From contig CAXRDE010000016.1 of the NCBI GenBank assembly GCA_964229355.1, forward strand, positions 248,001 through 312,000: a DNA stretch of 64,000 bases. The letters are read 5' to 3'. Origin of the DNA: CAXRDE01 sp964229355 (lineage in GTDB: Bacteria; Cyanobacteriota; Sericytochromatia; UBA7694). The notes under the pieces were generated by a model, which was given only the letters and a program-made list of their open reading frames with translations, had not been told where the DNA came from and made no database searches. Below, piece after piece: positions 60,737-64,000 of the stretch; position 1 is the first letter of the stretch, and the number at the start of each line of letters is the position of its first letter. A program made the translations under genes and the position numbers.

Positions 60737-61366
60737 TTATTTAGAATAGAATTCGATAATCAGGTTGACTTCGATGAGGTTTGCCGTATCGATTTGTTCT
60801 TTTGCAGGAACGCTTACGACTTCGCCTTTCAGAGCTTCTGTATCAGAGATTAACCATTCAGGAATGATTTCACCCACAAAACCTTCAATTGCCGCGGCAA
60901 CGAATTTTTTGCTTTTTTCGCGAATTTCAATTTTATCGCCGGGACGTACGCGGTAAGAAGGAATATCTACTTTTTTACCATTCACCAGAACATGACCGTG
61001 GGTTACGGTTTGACGGGCTTGTGCACGGGTGGTAGCGAATTTTAAACGGTATACGACGTTGTCTAAACGGGTTTCGAGCAGTTGCAAGAAGCGTTCGTCG
61101 GTTACACCAGCACTGGCAGAAGCCACATCATAGTAACGACGGAATTGCTTTTCGCCTAAACCGTACATATAACGTAATTTTTGTTTTTCTTTTAAACGCA
61201 GGCCGTACTCAGATACTTTATGACGGTCCTTGCCGTGTTGTCCAGGACGGAAGTTACGGCCTCTATGAAAAGCGCTTTTACCGGCTTCATAGCGTTTGCC
61301 TTTTAAAAATAAGTTCAGTCCGAGGGCACGGGAAATGCGTTCTTTGGGTCCACGATATCGACTCAT
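60737..61366 (-). CDS. rpsD: 30S ribosomal protein S4
   Basis: A 209-residue S4, a primary 16S rRNA binder. MSRYRGPKERISRALGLNLF opens the N-terminal domain, which has no zinc-finger cysteines (the zinc-free type); the S4 RNA-binding domain is RLDNVVYRLKFATTRAQARQ then VTHGHVLVNGKKVDIPSYRV. It stands alone rather than in an rpsM-rpsK-rpoA operon, as is common in cyanobacteria and some others. AAAGGGAAAT precedes the ATG; the leader holds a small GAGTAT/ATACTC dyad. Confidence 0.97.
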   Translation of the reverse strand: MSRYRGPKERISRALGLNLFLKGKRYEAGKSAFHRGRNFRPGQHGKDRHKVSEYGLRLKEKQKLRYMYGLGEKQFRRYYDVASASAGVTDERFLQLLETRLDNVVYRLKFATTRAQARQTVTHGHVLVNGKKVDIPSYRVRPGDKIEIREKSKKFVAAAIEGFVGEIIPEWLISDTEALKGEVVSVPAKEQIDTANLIEVNLIIEFYSK

Positions 61367-61419
61367 GATTTCCCTTTCATTGCTTGAGAATTAGAGTATA
61401 GAAACATACTCCACAGGTC

Positions 61420-61448
61420 AGTATACGCTATTCTGAAATCAATGAAAA
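61420..61448 (-). promoter_or_regulatory. Promoter of rpsD
   Basis: On the minus strand TTTTCA, 17 bases, TATACT, about 54 bases before ATG 61366. The -10 is good; the -35 is weak. Confidence 0.45.
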
Positions 61449-61494
61449 TAGTTTATGACTAAATAAAATCAAGGTTAAGATCTTAAGGGGTAGC

Positions 61495-61908
61495 TTAGCT
61501 GAATTTATCGAACAAGAGGCCCTGAAAGGCTTTGATGTTTTCTTTCATCTCTAAAATTTTGCGTGGGGGGATTTCGCGAATGGTTTCACCGGTTTCGCGA
61601 TCAAAGAGTTTCACATAAAGGCGGTTGATGGATTCGATACGCTGCACGTTGAGTCCCACCGAAAGCGGTTTTACCAGTTCATCAATTTGTTGAATTGCTT
61701 CTCTGAGTGCCTGCTTTTCCGCTTCATTGAGATCTTGCTGTTGCTGGTTTTCTTGTTTTTCGCTGCCTGAAACAGGCTGCGGTGCTTCAGCGGTTTGCAC
61801 CGGTGTGGGGTCAGATGGGGTGATGGCCCGTTGTAAAAGCTGTTGACGCAAGATGTCATCTTGACCTGAAGCACGATTTGCGGAGACCGCAAAATTATTA
61901 TCAGACAT
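61495..61908 (-). CDS. flaG: FlaG-family flagellar protein
   Basis: A 137-residue protein. The C-terminal half (RLYVKLFDRETGETIREIPP then KILEMKENIKAFQGLLFDKF) is the conserved FlaG domain (PF03646); residues 1-65 are disordered and Gln-rich. FlaG proteins influence filament length and are usually beside flagellin and fliD genes, which are not in this window. It shows the organism is probably flagellated. GGAGGAAC precedes the ATG. Confidence 0.85.
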   Translation of the reverse strand: MSDNNFAVSANRASGQDDILRQQLLQRAITPSDPTPVQTAEAPQPVSGSEKQENQQQQDLNEAEKQALREAIQQIDELVKPLSVGLNVQRIESINRLYVKLFDRETGETIREIPPRKILEMKENIKAFQGLLFDKFS

Positions 61909-61984
61909 AAGTTCCTCCGTGAAGACCTTTGAGCAATCGTCCGTTATTGCTATCTCCTATCATACCTGATTTTTCGTGATTTTT

Positions 61985-62012
61985 GCAAAAAAAAGAAGCC
62001 CCTGAAGGCTTC
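61985..62012 (-). terminator. Intrinsic terminator of the PP2C-lipoprotein operon
   Basis: On the minus strand a GAAGCC/GGCTTC stem with a 6-base loop is followed by eight T. It lies about 150 bases after the last lipoprotein gene. Apart from this the 250-base gap 61909-62158 shows nothing I can name. Confidence 0.8.
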
Positions 62013-62158
62013 AGCTTTGCAAAGTTGTCTTGTAAGACGTTTGAATGATAATTTGCCCTTTCAGGTATACCGGATCCAGGGGTTAATCATCTATTAACGA
62101 TCTCACAAAAAACCTGTGATCAAGATCCAGATCTAGAAGTGACCTGTGTTTGAGGCGG

Positions 62159-62584
62159 TTATTTTTTTTCTTTTCTTTCGCGAGACGGTACAACGCGCAC
62201 AATTTCACCTTCGATTTGGACTTCAGTAGGGCTTATGAGCCCCAGACTGAGCACCCGTATGAAAAGCGTAAGAAAGCTCTGGCGTTGGCGAATCTTCAGG
62301 TATTGAATGCCTTCTCCGGTACGCAAATGCTTCTGAAAGGTATAAGACCATATATTGTCGGGGACGGGGCCTTCTCGGCCAATGGCCAAAGGATCTAAGC
62401 CACCGGCCTGGTATACCCACAGGGTTTCACGAAGATAACCGCGTTTTTCAACAATGTCGAATCCAGCCAAATGCTGACCAAAGGCTACAGGGTACTCGCC
62501 ACTTGCGTACTGCACATCCAGTTGATAGCAAGCTGTGCAGCATAAACACATCAACAGCAGTACCCAGCGTTTAACGTTTTTCAA
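62159..62584 (-). CDS. Lipoprotein, paralogue of its upstream neighbour
   Basis: A 141-residue lipoprotein (KNVKRWVLLLMCLCCTACYQ, lipobox CTAC). TTG 62584 is chosen because GAGGGGG lies 7 bases upstream; an earlier TTG at 62599 would destroy that site. The end SLGLISPTEVQIEGEIV resembles the neighbour's TLGLYLRVQMIIEGDIL and the phage Bor/Iss tail motif, suggesting a small beta-rich Bor-like fold. The C-terminus is very basic (RERKEKK). It overlaps the upstream gene by 14 bases. Confidence 0.72.
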   Translation of the reverse strand: MKNVKRWVLLLMCLCCTACYQLDVQYASGEYPVAFGQHLAGFDIVEKRGYLRETLWVYQAGGLDPLAIGREGPVPDNIWSYTFQKHLRTGEGIQYLKIRQRQSFLTLFIRVLSLGLISPTEVQIEGEIVRVVPSRERKEKK

Positions 62585-62966
62585 GAATGTCCCCCTCAAT
62601 AATCATCTGGACGCGCAGGTAGAGTCCTAAGGTGAGTAACGTGTTAAGTTGCGCCAGCGGCGTTACGTAGCGCCGAGCCTGTAAGTTAATGACCTGTTGT
62701 CCGGGGCTGAGCTCGCTTTCAAGCACCTGGCTGAGTAAGCGTTCGTTATCTTCAGCCATGGGAATCCCAAACACATAATGCAGCTCGCGGGTATGGTAAA
62801 AGTGGCGAACCACACGATAATGAGACACATCAAGGGTTTCGGGGCCACTGAGCATAAGCTCTGTGTCACTGGCGCTTTGCAAAGTTAAGCTGTAGCAGCT
62901 ACTCATTCCCCCCGCTATCAACAGGGCCAACAGGCTGCGCACACCAAAGGTTAAACGGTTTTTCAT
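62571..62966 (-). CDS. Lipoprotein (Bor-like, weak)
   Basis: A 131-residue lipoprotein (signal RSLLALLIAGGMSSC, lipobox MSSC). HYRVVRHFYHTRELHYVFG and the final LLTLGLYLRVQMIIEGDIL correspond to the downstream paralogue and loosely to Bor-type surface lipoproteins. ATG 62966 lies one base after the phosphatase stop codon, so phosphatase and both lipoproteins form one operon. Confidence 0.72.
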   Translation of the reverse strand: MKNRLTFGVRSLLALLIAGGMSSCYSLTLQSASDTELMLSGPETLDVSHYRVVRHFYHTRELHYVFGIPMAEDNERLLSQVLESELSPGQQVINLQARRYVTPLAQLNTLLTLGLYLRVQMIIEGDILEKR

Positions 62967-62967
62967 C

Positions 62968-64000
62968 TTAGCGATTAATGCGCGTCAAAAAGCCCGTTTT
63001 CAGTTTTGGGCTTTGTTCAAGAGGTTGTTCAGAACGGGCTTTTACCACCACCAGGGTCATATCGTCTTCGGGCTCTTCGCCTTGAATCCACTGTTGGTAA
63101 GCCTGAATAAGCTGGCTCTGTATTTCACTGGCACTGCGATGGTGATGGGCCATAATCAGCGCTTCTAAGCGTTCAAAGCCAAACTCTTCTCCCTCAGGGG
63201 TATGGGCTTCTACAATACCGTCTGTGTAGTACACCAGCACGTCACCAGGTTTTAAGGCCAGTGTGACTTCGTTAAAACGGGCTTTTTCACGGACCCCCAG
63301 AGGGTAAGTGGGTTTGACCTGCACCGGTGTAAGTTGCCCCACACTGGCCTGGTAGTGGTAGGGCAAGTGGTGGCCTGCACTGGAAAGGGTTACCGTGTGT
63401 TGCTCCAGATTAAAAATAGAATACACAAAGGTCATAAACAGACGTTCTTTGGTTCCCCCAAAGATCATGCTGTTCAGCGCGTTCATCATCGCGCCTACGC
63501 TGGGGTCAATTTTGCCCTGAACAAAGAGACAACTTTTGGCCATGGACATCAGCAAGCTCGCTGAAATTCCGTGACCGTTCACGTCGCCAATGGCGAGTCC
63601 AAATTCGGTGTCCGAAATTTTAAAGTAGTCGTAGTAATCTCCGCCCACGGCCTCGGCAGACTCAGAAAAACCAATAATATCTAAACTGGGAATATCAGGT
63701 TGGTAATCCGGCAACATGGAGCTTTGAATATTACGGGCAAAAGAGAGCTCCTGGTTTAATAATTCTTGCTTTTTGCGAATTTCCATGAGGGAGCGATTTT
63801 CAATGTCCATGCCCACCTGGCGGATGATGGATTCCATCAGTTCGAGATCGCGTGGGGTGAAGGTGTATGAGACGGCCTGGCTGCTCACGTAGACCACCCC
63901 CAACACCTGCTCTCTTTTGCCATAAATGGGTACACACATGACGCTGCTGAGTTCCAATGCCATCACGCTTTTTTGTTGGGCCAGATCTATCTCATCTTGC
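62968..64000 (-). CDS. GAF-domain PP2C/SpoIIE-type phosphatase, 5' end cut by window edge
   Basis: The visible 343 residues contain the second half of a GAF domain (VMCVPIYGKREQVLGVVYVS, FTPRDLELMESIIRQVGMDI), a short coiled linker, and a SpoIIE/RsbU phosphatase: metal-binding EAVGGDYYDYFKI, IGDVNGHGISASLLMSMA, GDVLVYYTDGIVEAHTPEGE and EPEDDMTLVVVKAR. It would dephosphorylate an anti-sigma antagonist or a similar phosphoprotein in response to the GAF signal. The frame is open through base 64000, so the true start is outside the window. Two lipoproteins follow in the same operon. Confidence 0.93.
   Translation of the reverse strand, partial: QDEIDLAQQKSVMALELSSVMCVPIYGKREQVLGVVYVSSQAVSYTFTPRDLELMESIIRQVGMDIENRSLMEIRKKQELLNQELSFARNIQSSMLPDYQPDIPSLDIIGFSESAEAVGGDYYDYFKISDTEFGLAIGDVNGHGISASLLMSMAKSCLFVQGKIDPSVGAMMNALNSMIFGGTKERLFMTFVYSIFNLEQHTVTLSSAGHHLPYHYQASVGQLTPVQVKPTYPLGVREKARFNEVTLALKPGDVLVYYTDGIVEAHTPEGEEFGFERLEALIMAHHHRSASEIQSQLIQAYQQWIQGEEPEDDMTLVVVKARSEQPLEQSPKLKTGFLTRINR

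Noticed and set aside
1..64000. CRISPR arrays, insertion sequences, prophage genes, tRNA or rRNA genes
   Set aside because: Searched by eye on both strands: no regularly spaced repeats, transposase motifs, phage modules or tRNA cloverleaf found.

Overview
The window looks like chromosome of a Gram-negative (diderm), probably flagellated, non-photosynthetic bacterium of about 50% GC. Evidence for an outer membrane: a putative porin, a second beta-barrel-like protein ending in Phe, and many lipoproteins. FlaG points to flagella. Two neighbouring, divergent genes encode Ycf35 (DUF1257) and Ycf23 (DUF561) family proteins, which are best known from cyanobacteria and plastids. A single-RRM RNA-binding protein and long-form HPF/LrtA are also common in cyanobacteria. 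With no photosynthesis genes in view, I infer a non-photosynthetic cyanobacterial relative (Sericytochromatia/Blackallbacteria-like). This is inference; a deep proteobacterium is not excluded. I see no tRNA, rRNA, CRISPR array, insertion sequence or prophage.

Layout. 0-5.6 kb: acyl-CoA ligase (cut by the left edge), hpf, a lipid acyltransferase, a voltage-sensor-like membrane protein and a secreted protein. 5.6-9 kb: RRM protein, methyltransferase, cobalamin-binding-like protein and amidohydrolase. 9-14.7 kb: FtsB/DivIC, porin, a large secreted glycosidase-like protein and a TPR protein. 14.7-18.3 kb: ycf35 / ycf23, histidine phosphatase, outer-membrane protein and prs. 18.5-23.8 kb: a compact run of macro-domain protein, OleB, OleC, OleD and two lipoproteins. 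OleBCD make long-chain olefins through a beta-lactone; OleA is not here. 23.8-25.8 kb: an ABC-2 exporter preceded by a leader peptide with alternating RNA pairings, the most striking regulatory structure in the window. 25.8-27.6 kb: radA and a stand-alone subtilase-prodomain-like lipoprotein.

27.8-33.6 kb is a signalling operon: CHASE2 adenylate cyclase, Ser/Thr kinase and a Nudix/metallo-beta-lactamase fusion. 33.8-38.5 kb holds a 988-residue cysteine-free HELGH metalloprotease-like protein, a disordered 205-residue protein whose only cysteine is its last residue, and a radical SAM/SPASM enzyme; this is the best candidate for an undescribed system. 38.6-47.9 kb: gpsA, RseB-like protein, GNAT, clostripain-like lipoprotein, GH13 enzyme, coiled-coil protein and a double glycosyltransferase. 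48-50 kb: an envelope-stress operon (ECF sigma factor, anti-sigma factor, Spy/CpxP-like protein) with a sigma-E-like promoter; the RseB-like gene at 39.66 kb has a promoter of the same geometry and may belong to the regulon.

50-64 kb: a Vps62-like lipoprotein, a glycine-zipper protein, folE, tex, a small membrane protein, a 1357-residue HEAT-repeat protein, two unknown helical genes, rpsD, flaG, two paralogous lipoproteins and a GAF/PP2C phosphatase cut by the right edge. Genes are packed tightly, with many 1-17 base same-strand overlaps and several overlapping convergent 3' ends.
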